Position numbers and translations under genes: made by a program. From WVXT01 sp964345635 (GTDB lineage: Bacteria; UBA6262; WVXT01), in assembly GCA_964345635.1 (NCBI GenBank), contig CAYFRM010000071.1:1-19310 (forward strand): a stretch of DNA of 19,310 bases, written 5' to 3'. Below the pieces are notes generated by a model. That model searched no databases. It saw nothing but the letters and a program-made list of their open reading frames with translations, and was not told the DNA's origin. Below, in pieces: positions 1 to 7,646 of this stretch (positions are counted from its first letter, which is position 1; every line of letters starts with the position of its first letter).

Positions 1-1
1 A

Positions 2-2668
2 GGAATTAGTCACAAACCATTTTCAGAATATAGAAAAGAAAGAAAAACAGCACGTTTGGAAGAGGCGATATTAATTTTGCGAGGACATAAATCTTTGACT
101 GTAAGCAAGTTTGAAGAGGAATTTAATAAAAAAGCGCAAAGATTAGGGATATCACAAGAAAAGATAAACAACAGAGTTGCAAGGAACATTTTGAATGAAT
201 TGGCAAATAAATCACCAGACAAAGTTTCTAAAGTGAAAAAGAATGGAAGAAATCATTACTCATTAAAAGGGACCCCTCCCCAGGTAGCAGAGGGCAAACC
301 ATCTGTCGCCAAAGCCCAGACAACCACTCAAAAAGGAGGAGTATTCAGGAGTCTGTTCAGGATGTTCGGCGTAGGTATTATTATTGGGATGGTATGGCCG
401 GCGGTGAGCAAAGGGGCAAGTTCTCCTGTGGCAGAGGCGCTCAAGCAGGCAGTTAACGAGGCCAGTAGATGGGATCTACTCGGTGTTGCGGGGATTGTGC
501 TGGGATTGGTTGCGGGTGGCATAGCGATTAAGTATGGGGTAAGGGCTTTCAGGGGATGGGTTAAAGGACGGGGAGTGTCGGCGGTTGGGGAAGGGGTAAA
601 GAGCGATAGAGAGATTACCTTTAGAGATGCGGGAAAGATAAAGGCAGAGTTGGTGAAGATTGTAGGGGCGACACTCCGTGGTCGCCCAGCGATTGGCACT
701 CTGAAGAGTACCCGACCAGCCGAGAGGATTGTTGAGGACTTCCTGAGAGGAGTTATGCCTGAAATTGACGTGGAGAGAGAAGCGCTGATAAAAGCAGTTA
801 CTACGGTACCGGTAGCAACAATAGGAGGAGAGCCTGTGGACTTCAGTCAGATGGTTCTGGGAGAGGTTCCGGGAAGAGAAAAAACAGAGAGGGCACTCCT
901 TGAAGATAGAGGGCCGACATTAGAGGAGTTGTTGCAGGAACTCCTGAGGAATAGGCCGGACTACATGCGAGAGGTTGTCTATTTCTACCAGGGAGTACTA
1001 ATTCCTGAAGGGGCTACTCTTTCTGAGCCTGAGAAGCAGTTCCTCCGCCAGAGCCTGGTATTGAGAACCCTGAACATTCTCCACGAAATTGCTCCTCCTG
1101 AACTTAAGGCAAGATTGAATCTTGCTGCCGAGACTTTGGCTGGACAGATTGCAAACTTAAGAGAGAAGTATGGCGCGGTGTTATTGAAGCAACTGAAACA
1201 GCCAGGTAAGATGGAGGAACTGGAGAGGGCAGTCCGGGAAGAGACTAAACGTGTAGGGGTGGAACGCCGTGTCCGCCCGATTGTTAAAGCTATTCGGCAG
1301 AATAGCGTCGAAAAGTTATCACTTCCTGAAAAGGAGATAGTGCTAATGGCAGTTATGAGGGCAAAGATATGGAACCATGGCTCATCCATCTGGGAGGTCC
1401 TGGAGCAGGTCTTCGGAGTTGTTCCCGGCGAGGCAATGATTAATGAAAAGGATATTAAATTAAGTTATATATCAAAAGTAAACTATGAATGGTTAGAGCG
1501 AATGATAGCCGAGAAGGAAGAGAAAGAAGTGTTCACAAAGAGCCGGGCAATGTTGCGAGTAGAGACGGTAGCAGGAGAGTCGCAGGCTGAGGTGATATTG
1601 AATGGAGGTTATAACACGCTCAGCGGTCTATTCTATCGGGCTCTCCACGAGTTAGTATACGCGATGATTCTGAATGTCCAGGGAAGACTGCCGGCCGAGG
1701 GGCAGGTTAACCGCGAGCTTGCCGGCTTAATCAATTACTATCTGACTGCCGGCGGTATCTTTGAGAGACTGGATAGGGGAGTAGAATATACTTTAAGCCA
1801 GGAAATGATCGGGCTGATAAGGGAAGTTCCGGAGAAGGGTTTGACTGAGGGAATCATTCCTTATCTCGTAAAAGCAATGCCCGCTCTGGTTGATAGGGCT
1901 CCCGAGATTCCTACCTTTGAGCCGATTGCCGGTTATGAAATCAGGCCCGAAGTCATGGAATTTCAGGGCATGAAGGTATTTGCTCTGGATATGCAGGCAC
2001 TGTTCAAGGCGAAGGTTAGATTCGGCAAGGTAACCGTTGAGCCAAGGAGCCCTGCCGCATTCAAAGTGATGGAGAATATGGTAAAAGTTGCCGGGAAACA
2101 AGGAAAGGGCGACAAGATTAAGTTCGCTTTCATCTCCAATGTCAGAGGCTTGAGCAAAGAAGTAATGGAGCAGATGCTTAAGGACTATATGCTGGATTAC
2201 GGTTTGTCGCCGGAAGTTGTGCGTCAAGTCATAGATAAGGATTTGATACTGGATAGCCGTACTCTGAGGCAGACTGGGAGACGAATAAATACGAAAGATG
2301 TGTATGAGGCAATCAAGGGAGCCCTGGGGAGAAAGACGGAACAGGTCGGTGGAATAGAAGTAACCATACTCACTGACAACAAGGATAGATGGACGAGGAG
2401 AAAGATGGAAGATGTCCTGTGGGTCATACTGGATAGACCTCACGAGGGAGAGATGGTATCCACAGGTGTCGGCCTTGTGGTCGCTGTTGAGGGTGGAGTC
2501 ACGCCATGGCTAAGGGCTTTCATAGAAAAGAACTGGAGTAATGAAGAAGCAGAAAAATTATTAAGGATGGGAACAGAACGCACGTTCTTCGTGCCGGCTA
2601 CGCCGGTTTCCAGAACATATTTAGACCGAATGGAAACGGAGAAGAAGATATACAGAATCCAGGCATAA
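2..2668 (+). CDS. Large membrane-anchored protein of unknown function (5' end outside window)
   Basis: The reading frame is open from the window edge to TAA at 2666-2668, so about 888 C-terminal residues are visible and the true start lies upstream. A TTG at 56 has no ribosome binding site and is not a convincing start. The first ~90 residues are charged and helical and could be a winged-helix-like module. Two hydrophobic segments follow, at about 340-410 and 475-540, so the protein is probably membrane anchored. The remaining ~700 residues are largely helical and soluble in character. I recognise no catalytic motif. The C-terminal style (FFVPATPVSRTYLDRMETEK) recalls very long proteins of unknown function in Omnitrophota, from memory only. 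Two palindromic repeat copies (661-688 and 1252-1280) are read in frame. It is followed by a repeat array and has no evident functional link to the downstream operon. Confidence 0.8.
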   Translation, partial: GISHKPFSEYRKERKTARLEEAILILRGHKSLTVSKFEEEFNKKAQRLGISQEKINNRVARNILNELANKSPDKVSKVKKNGRNHYSLKGTPPQVAEGKPSVAKAQTTTQKGGVFRSLFRMFGVGIIIGMVWPAVSKGASSPVAEALKQAVNEASRWDLLGVAGIVLGLVAGGIAIKYGVRAFRGWVKGRGVSAVGEGVKSDREITFRDAGKIKAELVKIVGATLRGRPAIGTLKSTRPAERIVEDFLRGVMPEIDVEREALIKAVTTVPVATIGGEPVDFSQMVLGEVPGREKTERALLEDRGPTLEELLQELLRNRPDYMREVVYFYQGVLIPEGATLSEPEKQFLRQSLVLRTLNILHEIAPPELKARLNLAAETLAGQIANLREKYGAVLLKQLKQPGKMEELERAVREETKRVGVERRVRPIVKAIRQNSVEKLSLPEKEIVLMAVMRAKIWNHGSSIWEVLEQVFGVVPGEAMINEKDIKLSYISKVNYEWLERMIAEKEEKEVFTKSRAMLRVETVAGESQAEVILNGGYNTLSGLFYRALHELVYAMILNVQGRLPAEGQVNRELAGLINYYLTAGGIFERLDRGVEYTLSQEMIGLIREVPEKGLTEGIIPYLVKAMPALVDRAPEIPTFEPIAGYEIRPEVMEFQGMKVFALDMQALFKAKVRFGKVTVEPRSPAAFKVMENMVKVAGKQGKGDKIKFAFISNVRGLSKEVMEQMLKDYMLDYGLSPEVVRQVIDKDLILDSRTLRQTGRRINTKDVYEAIKGALGRKTEQVGGIEVTILTDNKDRWTRRKMEDVLWVILDRPHEGEMVSTGVGLVVAVEGGVTPWLRAFIEKNWSNEEAEKLLRMGTERTFFVPATPVSRTYLDRMETEKKIYRIQA
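661..688 (+). repeat. Intragenic palindromic repeat copy, read in frame
   Basis: This is a near-consensus copy: TAGGGG, stem CGAC, loop ACTCCGTG, stem GTCG, then CCC. It lies inside the unknown gene and is translated as VGATLRGRP without disrupting the frame. The segment therefore looks like an inserted peptide rather than native sequence. Confidence 0.85.
1252..1280 (+). repeat. Second intragenic palindromic repeat copy, diverged
   Basis: TGTAGGGG is followed by GTGGA, loop ACGCCGTG, TCCGC and CC. The stem still pairs with one G-T wobble, and the loop differs by one base from ACTCCGTG. It is translated as VGVERRVRP, the same reading phase as the copy at 661-688. Its greater divergence suggests an older insertion. 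Confidence 0.65.
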
Positions 2669-2686
2669 TAATGTATTTGCTTTCGC

Positions 2687-2821
2687 GTAGGGGACGGACT
2701 CTGTGCCGTCCCTATCGGGTGGCCACGGAGTGTTGCCACTACTGGGCGGGCACAGAGTCCCGCCCCTACATTGGGCGACAGGGTGCCGCCCCTACATTGG
2801 GCGACAGGGTCCCGCCCCTAC
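2687..2821. repeat. Array of five palindromic (REP-like) repeats
   Basis: Copies are at 2687-2714 (forward, stem ACGG/CCGT), 2717-2742 (reverse, diverged 3' part), 2744-2769 (reverse, stem CGGG/CCCG), 2770-2795 and 2796-2821. The last two are near-identical 26-base units with a shortened loop (GGGCGACAGGG core) and look like a tandem duplication. The array fills the gap between the unknown gene and the promoter of the next operon. No U-tract terminator is visible for the upstream gene, so these hairpins may act as its transcript end. Confidence 0.85.
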
Positions 2822-2834
2822 AACATCCTATGAA

Positions 2835-2851
2835 GCAGAGCTTCGCTCTGC
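2835..2851 (+). other. Short perfect hairpin
   Basis: GCAGAGC and GCTCTGC pair perfectly over 7 bases around a TTC loop. It lies between the repeat array and the promoter and is not followed by a T-run, so it is not a standard terminator. Role unknown. Confidence 0.45.
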
Positions 2852-2870
2852 GGCTACAAGATTTAAATTG

Positions 2871-2899
2871 TTGACAATTATCTTTTTTTGTGGTAAAGT
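2871..2899 (+). promoter_or_regulatory. Sigma70-type promoter for the carbohydrate operon
   Basis: The -35 box TTGACA (2871-2876) is separated by 17 bases from the -10 box TAAAGT (2894-2899). A TG at 2891-2892 makes an extended -10. Transcription would start near 2906, leaving a leader of about 90 bases before the ATG at 2998. I saw no clear operator in that leader. Confidence 0.7.
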
Positions 2900-2997
2900 A
2901 TCGAATATTATAGAAATTCCCGCCTGTCGGTTCTACGTTATGTTGGGTCGATTGGGCAACCATATCTTACTGATTATGTAGGCTGAAAGGGCCAGCC

Positions 2998-4950
2998 ATG
3001 AAGCGAACAATTCCGACATTCCTTGGATTGTTTCTTTTTTTGATTTTACTTTGTTCATGTGTGGAAGAAGCAACCTGCCTTCCGGCGGATGCGCCCCAGG
3101 GGTCGGTATCTCTTGCCGATTTCGATGATTGTTCTAAGGATAATCTAGAACCCTGTCAGGCAGAGTCAACTCAAGGTTGTGTTCACTCTTTTGGTTCCAA
3201 TCGCGTGGAAGACAAGAAAGGTTTCTCGCTGAAACTCGACTATGACCTTAACTCTCCCAATAGCGGCGTCAATGGGTTACGCATTAAATTAAGCGAAAAA
3301 ATAACCGATATTTTTGATGGCATCGTATTCTATGTCAAGGGCGATAAGAAAACGGGATTCACCACTAAGTTCAACGTAGTTTTCAAGGGCGAAAATGAAA
3401 ATGGAACCTACCCGGTAACGGGAATCAACGGTTCCTGGAAACTGGTTCCCATACTTTTTAGCGAAGTCAAGGGCATCAGTGACTGGTCCAGAATAAGTAA
3501 AATGGAGATTCTTTTTGACGCAAAAGTTGTTACCAGTCCCAAGGGGACTATCTATATTGATGATGTTTTTCTTTCCCCGGGTTGCGACCTCAAAACAAAA
3601 CAGGTAAAGTCATCAGACCTGGTTGTGGGCGATTCTCGCACCCAGATACTGATAGATAATGTGAAGGGATTTCCTGAAAAGGTGGTAATAAAGAGAAATA
3701 TTCCCAGGGCAGAAAAAGAGTTTCTCAAGACTATAGCCAGGGATACCTGGGGATACTTTCGGGATATAGTGGACAGGAAAAGGAACCTTCCCCTGAACTA
3801 TATTCAGGTTGCGCCCAAAAAAGCAGCGGGCGACTATGTGAGCACCACAGATTTGGGTCTCTATTTTGTGTCGATTGTTTCTGCTTACGACCTGGGGTTC
3901 ATAGATAAAAAGGAAGCGATAGAGAGAATAGAGAATAGTCTGGACACGGTGGAGAAGTTAGAAAAAGCGCATGGCTTTATGTACAATTACTACGATACGA
4001 CCAGACTTAACCCGACGAGTAATTTTATCTCCTTTGTAGATAGCGGATGGCTTATGATGGGTCTAATCATCGTGCGCCAGGCTTTTCCGGGAGAGCTGGC
4101 AGATAGGTGTACCAGGATAATAGATTCCCGCGACTTTTCCTTCTTTTATGACCGCGCCCAGGGGCAGATGCGCCACGGGTACCATCTGGATAACGAGAGA
4201 TATTCCGAGTACCATTACGGGGCTTTTTATACCGAGGCGAGAGCAATCAGTTTGATGGCTATCGGTAAAGGAGACGTTCCGCCGGAGCACTGGTTCAAAA
4301 TATATCGCACCTTTCCCAGGGAGTGGACGTGGCAGAACAAGACTCCCGGCGGTATATTTAAGAAATATCTGGGTATAGATATCTTTGAAGGTTATTACGA
4401 ATACGAAGGAATGAAGATAGTTCCCAGCTGGGGCGGAAGTATATTCGAGGGGCTTATGCCTACTATGGTAATCAAGGAGGCGGAGCTGGGCAAGAAGAAT
4501 CTCGGCTTGAATAACTCAAGGTATGTTGAAGCGCATATCAGATTTGCAAAGAAGAAGGGCTATCCGGTATGGGGGCTCTCTCCGTGCACGATTCCCGGGG
4601 AGGGTTATGACGCGTACGGAGTAAAAGACCTGGGAATGAGAGGTTACGAGGGCGGGGTGGTGACTCCCCATGCTACGTTTCTTGCCCTGGAGATTGCGCC
4701 GCAGGAGGCAGTGGCCAATCTGAAAAAGTTTCTCCGGGTCTATCCCGATATATATGGAGAGTACGGGTTTTACGATTCGGTAGACGTTGAGACGGGGCAG
4801 GTATCCCAGAAGTATCTGTGTCTTGACCAGGCGATGGTGCTGATTCCGCTTAATAATTATCTTAACAAGGGAATAATCAGAAATAGGTTTCATAATGACG
4901 AGATTGGCAGGCGAGTGGAGTATCTGCTGGAGATAGAAGAATTCTATTGA
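2998..4950 (+). CDS. Surface lipoprotein with jelly-roll domain and glycoamylase-family (GH144-like) domain
   Basis: The ATG at 2998 has GAAAGG seven bases upstream; the product is 650 aa. Residues 1-21 form a basic start, a hydrophobic stretch and LLCSC, a plausible lipobox with Cys21 as the acylated residue. Residues ~37-195 form a beta-sandwich of the CBM11/CIA30-like type, with LKLDYD and a closing GTIYIDDVFL. Residues ~240-645 match the glycoamylase family (PF10091): FVDSGWLMMGL near 345, WGGSIFEGLMP near 478, GEGYDAYGV near 535 and YLCLDQAM near 620. PF10091 includes GH144 endo-beta-1,2-glucanases and the middle domain of cyclic beta-1,2-glucan synthases. The likely role is cutting a glucan at the cell surface. 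It is the first gene of an operon with sugar permeases, GH35 and GH94. Family is fairly sure; substrate is inferred. Confidence 0.85.
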   Translation: MKRTIPTFLGLFLFLILLCSCVEEATCLPADAPQGSVSLADFDDCSKDNLEPCQAESTQGCVHSFGSNRVEDKKGFSLKLDYDLNSPNSGVNGLRIKLSEKITDIFDGIVFYVKGDKKTGFTTKFNVVFKGENENGTYPVTGINGSWKLVPILFSEVKGISDWSRISKMEILFDAKVVTSPKGTIYIDDVFLSPGCDLKTKQVKSSDLVVGDSRTQILIDNVKGFPEKVVIKRNIPRAEKEFLKTIARDTWGYFRDIVDRKRNLPLNYIQVAPKKAAGDYVSTTDLGLYFVSIVSAYDLGFIDKKEAIERIENSLDTVEKLEKAHGFMYNYYDTTRLNPTSNFISFVDSGWLMMGLIIVRQAFPGELADRCTRIIDSRDFSFFYDRAQGQMRHGYHLDNERYSEYHYGAFYTEARAISLMAIGKGDVPPEHWFKIYRTFPREWTWQNKTPGGIFKKYLGIDIFEGYYEYEGMKIVPSWGGSIFEGLMPTMVIKEAELGKKNLGLNNSRYVEAHIRFAKKKGYPVWGLSPCTIPGEGYDAYGVKDLGMRGYEGGVVTPHATFLALEIAPQEAVANLKKFLRVYPDIYGEYGFYDSVDVETGQVSQKYLCLDQAMVLIPLNNYLNKGIIRNRFHNDEIGRRVEYLLEIEEFY

Positions 4951-4951
4951 G
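4938..4951 (+). repeat. Left copy of 14-base direct repeat flanking a repeat array
   Basis: AGAATTCTATTGAG spans the last codons and TGA stop of the lipoprotein gene. An identical copy lies at 5134-5147, just beyond the palindromic array. The bases immediately outside differ (A versus G on the left, A versus T on the right), so the match is exactly 14 bases. Confidence 0.9.
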
Positions 4952-4960
4952 AGCATTCCC

Positions 4961-5127
4961 GTAGGGGACGGACTCTGTGCCGTCCCATCATTGATGGTTT
5001 TCGTAGGGGACGGACTCTGTGCCGTCCCTGTATTCGGGCGGGCAAAGAGTCCCGCCTCTACATTGGGTGGCCACGGAGTGCCACCCCTACAGGACGACCA
5101 TCCCGATACGTCGGGATCGCCCCTACG
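4961..5127. repeat. Array of five palindromic repeats
   Basis: Copies are at 4961-4986 and 5003-5030 (forward, stem ACGG/CCGT), 5036-5061 and 5062-5090 (reverse), and a degenerate reverse copy at 5091-5127. In the last copy the loop is replaced by a nested perfect hairpin, TCCCGA-TACG-TCGGGA. The segment 5003-5100 is an inverted near-copy of 7485-7582. The array separates two genes that would otherwise be about 11 bases apart. Confidence 0.85.
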
Positions 5128-5133
5128 ATGCAG

Positions 5134-5147
5134 AGAATTCTATTGAG
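5134..5147 (+). repeat. Right copy of 14-base direct repeat
   Basis: This is identical to 4938-4951. It lies just upstream of the ATG at 5158. Deleting one copy plus the array would leave the upstream TGA about 11 bases from that ATG, a normal operon spacing. Confidence 0.9.
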
Positions 5148-5157
5148 TTGGCTGGGG

Positions 5158-7470
5158 ATGGGGAAACGAACCGCGCTTAAAAAATCTGCCATATTGATTT
5201 CGCTTGGCCTTGTTTTTCTCTTTTGCTCAAGGAATAATAGCCTGGCAAAAGAAGAAAAGGAGACTATTACTATCTGGGCTATGGGCGCCGAGGGAATGAA
5301 GATTGCCGAGATGGCTCGGAAATTTGAGGAGGCCAATCCGGGAATCAAGGTTATTACCCAGGCAATTCCCTGGGAGGCGGCGCATGAGAAACTTATCACT
5401 TCCGTAGTGGGAGAGATTCCTCCGGACATTTCCCAGCTGGGAACAACCTGGATGGCTGAATTTCAAGCTATGGGAGCCCTGGCGCCTCTCGATGAATTAA
5501 TTTCCCGGTCGGAAATTATCGGCAAAAATAGATTCTTCCCTGCTTCCTGGGAGACAAATCTCATCGGAGAAAAAGTTTACGGAGTTCCCTGGTATGTGGA
5601 TACTAGGGTTATTTTTTATAGAAAGGACTTGTTGAAAGAAGCGGGGTTCAACCATCCTCCTCGCACCTGGGAAGAGCTGGAGAGAGTGGGCAAGGCTCTG
5701 GTCAAGGATAAGGACGGCGACGGCAAGATCGACCAGTATGGCATGGCTCTTCCGGTCAAAGATTGGAATATCCTGTCAATGTTCATCTGGGAGAATGGTG
5801 GCAACATTTTGACTCCCGATAATTCCCAGCCCGACGTGGAGAGCGAAGCAACGCGAGAGGCTTTCCGGTTCTATCACCGGCTCTTCCAGGAGAAGATTGT
5901 TCCCACCACCGAGGCTGTGGACGTGGACCTATTCCACGCTTTCCGGACAGGGTTTTATCCCATCTTTATCTCCGGTCCCTGGATGATAGAACTCACGCGG
6001 AACGAACTGGGGAAAGAATACGAGGGCAGGTGGGATGTGGCAATGATGCCCAGGAAAAAATTCCCCACGTCATTCGTAGGAGGATGTAATTTAGTCGTTT
6101 TCAAAGGGTCAAAACATAAGGAAGCCGCCTGGAAATTTATCGAGTTTATGAGCCAGCCGGATATACAGGTGGAATGGTATAGATTGACCACAGACCTTCC
6201 CGCAGTCAAGTCTGCCTGGCAGGACCCCTTCTTCGACGATAAACCGATGCTAAAGGTCTTCGGCCGCCAACTTAATTATACCAAGGCTCCTCCCAATATT
6301 CCGGAATGGGAGCAGATTGCCGACGCTATGCAGAGGCGTATGGAAGAGTTGATCCTGGGCAAAATGAACCTGTTCCAAACATTGGGAACATTGACTAATG
6401 ACATTAACGAGATACTGGAAAAGAAACAGAGAATGGCGAGCAAGGGAAGGTTCTTGTTGAGCCTGGGGGCAATCTTAGTCTTCATATGGGGACTTGTCTT
6501 CTTCTGGAAAAAGTATCGCAGTAAAGTAAAAGAAGTAGAAGTGCCGGAAGAAGAAAGAGTTTCCGGTCTCCAAAGAATTATCGGTTCACTAAAGAAATAT
6601 CGCGCTCCCTATATTTTTATTATCCCCTCATTAACTATTCTTTTTGTCTTCCTTTTTCTTCCGGTTGTTATCTCGTTTATTATGAGTTTAACGAACTGGG
6701 ATATCTATGGGCTTGCGAACTGGAAGAATATCTCGTTTGTGGGACTGGGGAACTATCAGACACTTCTACAGGATAAGATTTTCTGGAGGTCTCTGTTTAA
6801 TACATTCTACTTTGTAGTGGTGGGAGTTCCTTTCGCCATCTCCCTGGCTCTTCTTATGGCTATTGTCCTGAATGAAGAATTCATCAGATTCAAATCTTTT
6901 TTCCGCGCTTCCTACTTTGCTCCGGTAGTAACCACTCTGGTTGCCGTGGCCGTGGTCTGGCGATGGCTCTATAATCCCGATTATGGCTTGATCAACTGGG
7001 CTCTGCAAACGATAGGGCTGCCGCCTCAGAACTGGCTGGGTAATACGAAGCTGGCTATGCCCTGTTTGATTGTTATGGCAGCGTGGAAGAATTTTGGCTA
7101 TAATATGGTTATTTTTCTCGCCGGCCTTCAGGCGATTCCCGACACACTCTACGATGCAGCCAAAGTGGATGGCGCCAGTTACTGGCAGAGATTTCGTTAT
7201 GTTACTTTGCCCGGGTTAAAGCCCACCACTTTCTTTGTTACTGTTACCACGATGATAGGATTCTTCCAATTTTTTGCCGAGCCTTACGTGATGACCAAAG
7301 GAGGACCATTAAATTCCACAATCTCCGTCGTTCTTCATATGTATAACCAGGCGTTTAAGTTCTTCCGTATGGGTTATGGTTCTGCGATTGGGTATATACT
7401 TTTCGGTATTATCGTGGCGTTCACAATTTTGCAGGTAAGATTACAGAAAGGTGCCTACGAGGGAGTTTAA
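5158..7470 (+). CDS. Sugar ABC importer: solute-binding protein fused to MalF-type permease
   Basis: One 770-residue protein combines two parts that are normally separate. Residues ~1-30 look like an export signal (MGKRTALKK, hydrophobic core, then SLA). Residues ~35-425 are a family 1 solute-binding protein (TITIWAMGAEGMKIAEMARK, then NPGIKV and GTTWMAEFQAMGALAPLDEL). A membrane segment at ~430-452 (nt 6450-6510) returns the chain to the cytoplasm. A charged linker follows, then a six-helix MalF-type permease with the EAA loop YDAAKVDGASYWQRFRYVTL near residue 665, which contacts the ATPase. The ATG at 5158 is preferred over 5128, because the extra ten codons arise from the array edge and the duplicated 14-mer. 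The MalG-type partner follows. No ATPase is encoded nearby, so a shared MsmK/UgpC-type protein from elsewhere is expected. Confidence 0.88.
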   Translation: MGKRTALKKSAILISLGLVFLFCSRNNSLAKEEKETITIWAMGAEGMKIAEMARKFEEANPGIKVITQAIPWEAAHEKLITSVVGEIPPDISQLGTTWMAEFQAMGALAPLDELISRSEIIGKNRFFPASWETNLIGEKVYGVPWYVDTRVIFYRKDLLKEAGFNHPPRTWEELERVGKALVKDKDGDGKIDQYGMALPVKDWNILSMFIWENGGNILTPDNSQPDVESEATREAFRFYHRLFQEKIVPTTEAVDVDLFHAFRTGFYPIFISGPWMIELTRNELGKEYEGRWDVAMMPRKKFPTSFVGGCNLVVFKGSKHKEAAWKFIEFMSQPDIQVEWYRLTTDLPAVKSAWQDPFFDDKPMLKVFGRQLNYTKAPPNIPEWEQIADAMQRRMEELILGKMNLFQTLGTLTNDINEILEKKQRMASKGRFLLSLGAILVFIWGLVFFWKKYRSKVKEVEVPEEERVSGLQRIIGSLKKYRAPYIFIIPSLTILFVFLFLPVVISFIMSLTNWDIYGLANWKNISFVGLGNYQTLLQDKIFWRSLFNTFYFVVVGVPFAISLALLMAIVLNEEFIRFKSFFRASYFAPVVTTLVAVAVVWRWLYNPDYGLINWALQTIGLPPQNWLGNTKLAMPCLIVMAAWKNFGYNMVIFLAGLQAIPDTLYDAAKVDGASYWQRFRYVTLPGLKPTTFFVTVTTMIGFFQFFAEPYVMTKGGPLNSTISVVLHMYNQAFKFFRMGYGSAIGYILFGIIVAFTILQVRLQKGAYEGV

Positions 7471-7582
7471 GTGGCGAAACTCCGTGGTCGCCCTGTAGGG
7501 GTGGCACTCCGTGGTCGCCCAATGTAGGGGCGGGACTCTGTGCCCGCCCGAATACAGGGACGGCACAGAGTCCGTCCCCTAC
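7471..7582. repeat. Array of four palindromic repeats
   Basis: It holds a copy lacking the TAGGGG edge directly after the stop codon (7471-7493), then 7494-7521 (forward, one stem mismatch), 7523-7550 (forward, CGGG/CCCG) and 7554-7582 (reverse, ACGG/CCGT). Segment 7505-7583 is almost identical to 8508-8586, and 7485-7582 is an inverted near-copy of 5003-5100. Confidence 0.88.
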
Positions 7583-7621
7583 ATGTAATGGTCTAGGGGC
7601 GGATATCAAAATCTTTTGGAG

Positions 7622-7643
7622 TCCTCCCGAAAGGGAGGAAAGG
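7622..7643 (+). promoter_or_regulatory. Ribosome binding site sequestered in a GAAA-capped hairpin
   Basis: TCCTCCC (7622-7628), GAAA loop, then GGGAGGA (7633-7639) form a perfect 7-base stem with a GNRA tetraloop. The 3' arm is a strong Shine-Dalgarno sequence seven bases before the ATG at 7647. A second weaker AAAGG follows outside the stem. The hairpin should restrain translation of the permease gene unless opened. Confidence 0.65.
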
Positions 7644-7646
7644 TAA

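Noticed and set aside
1793..2443. Long open frame on the minus strand opposite the left-edge gene
   Set aside because: It is fully contained in a well-supported plus-strand gene, has no ribosome binding site or recognisable domain, and reads as a shadow.
2671..2981. Short plus-strand open frames between the unknown gene and the lipoprotein gene
   Set aside because: They are composed mostly of translated palindromic repeats and run through the promoter.
5128..5157. Upstream ATG as start of the binding-protein/permease fusion
   Set aside because: It sits on the array edge; the codons derive from the duplicated 14-mer, and the signal peptide is better placed from 5158.
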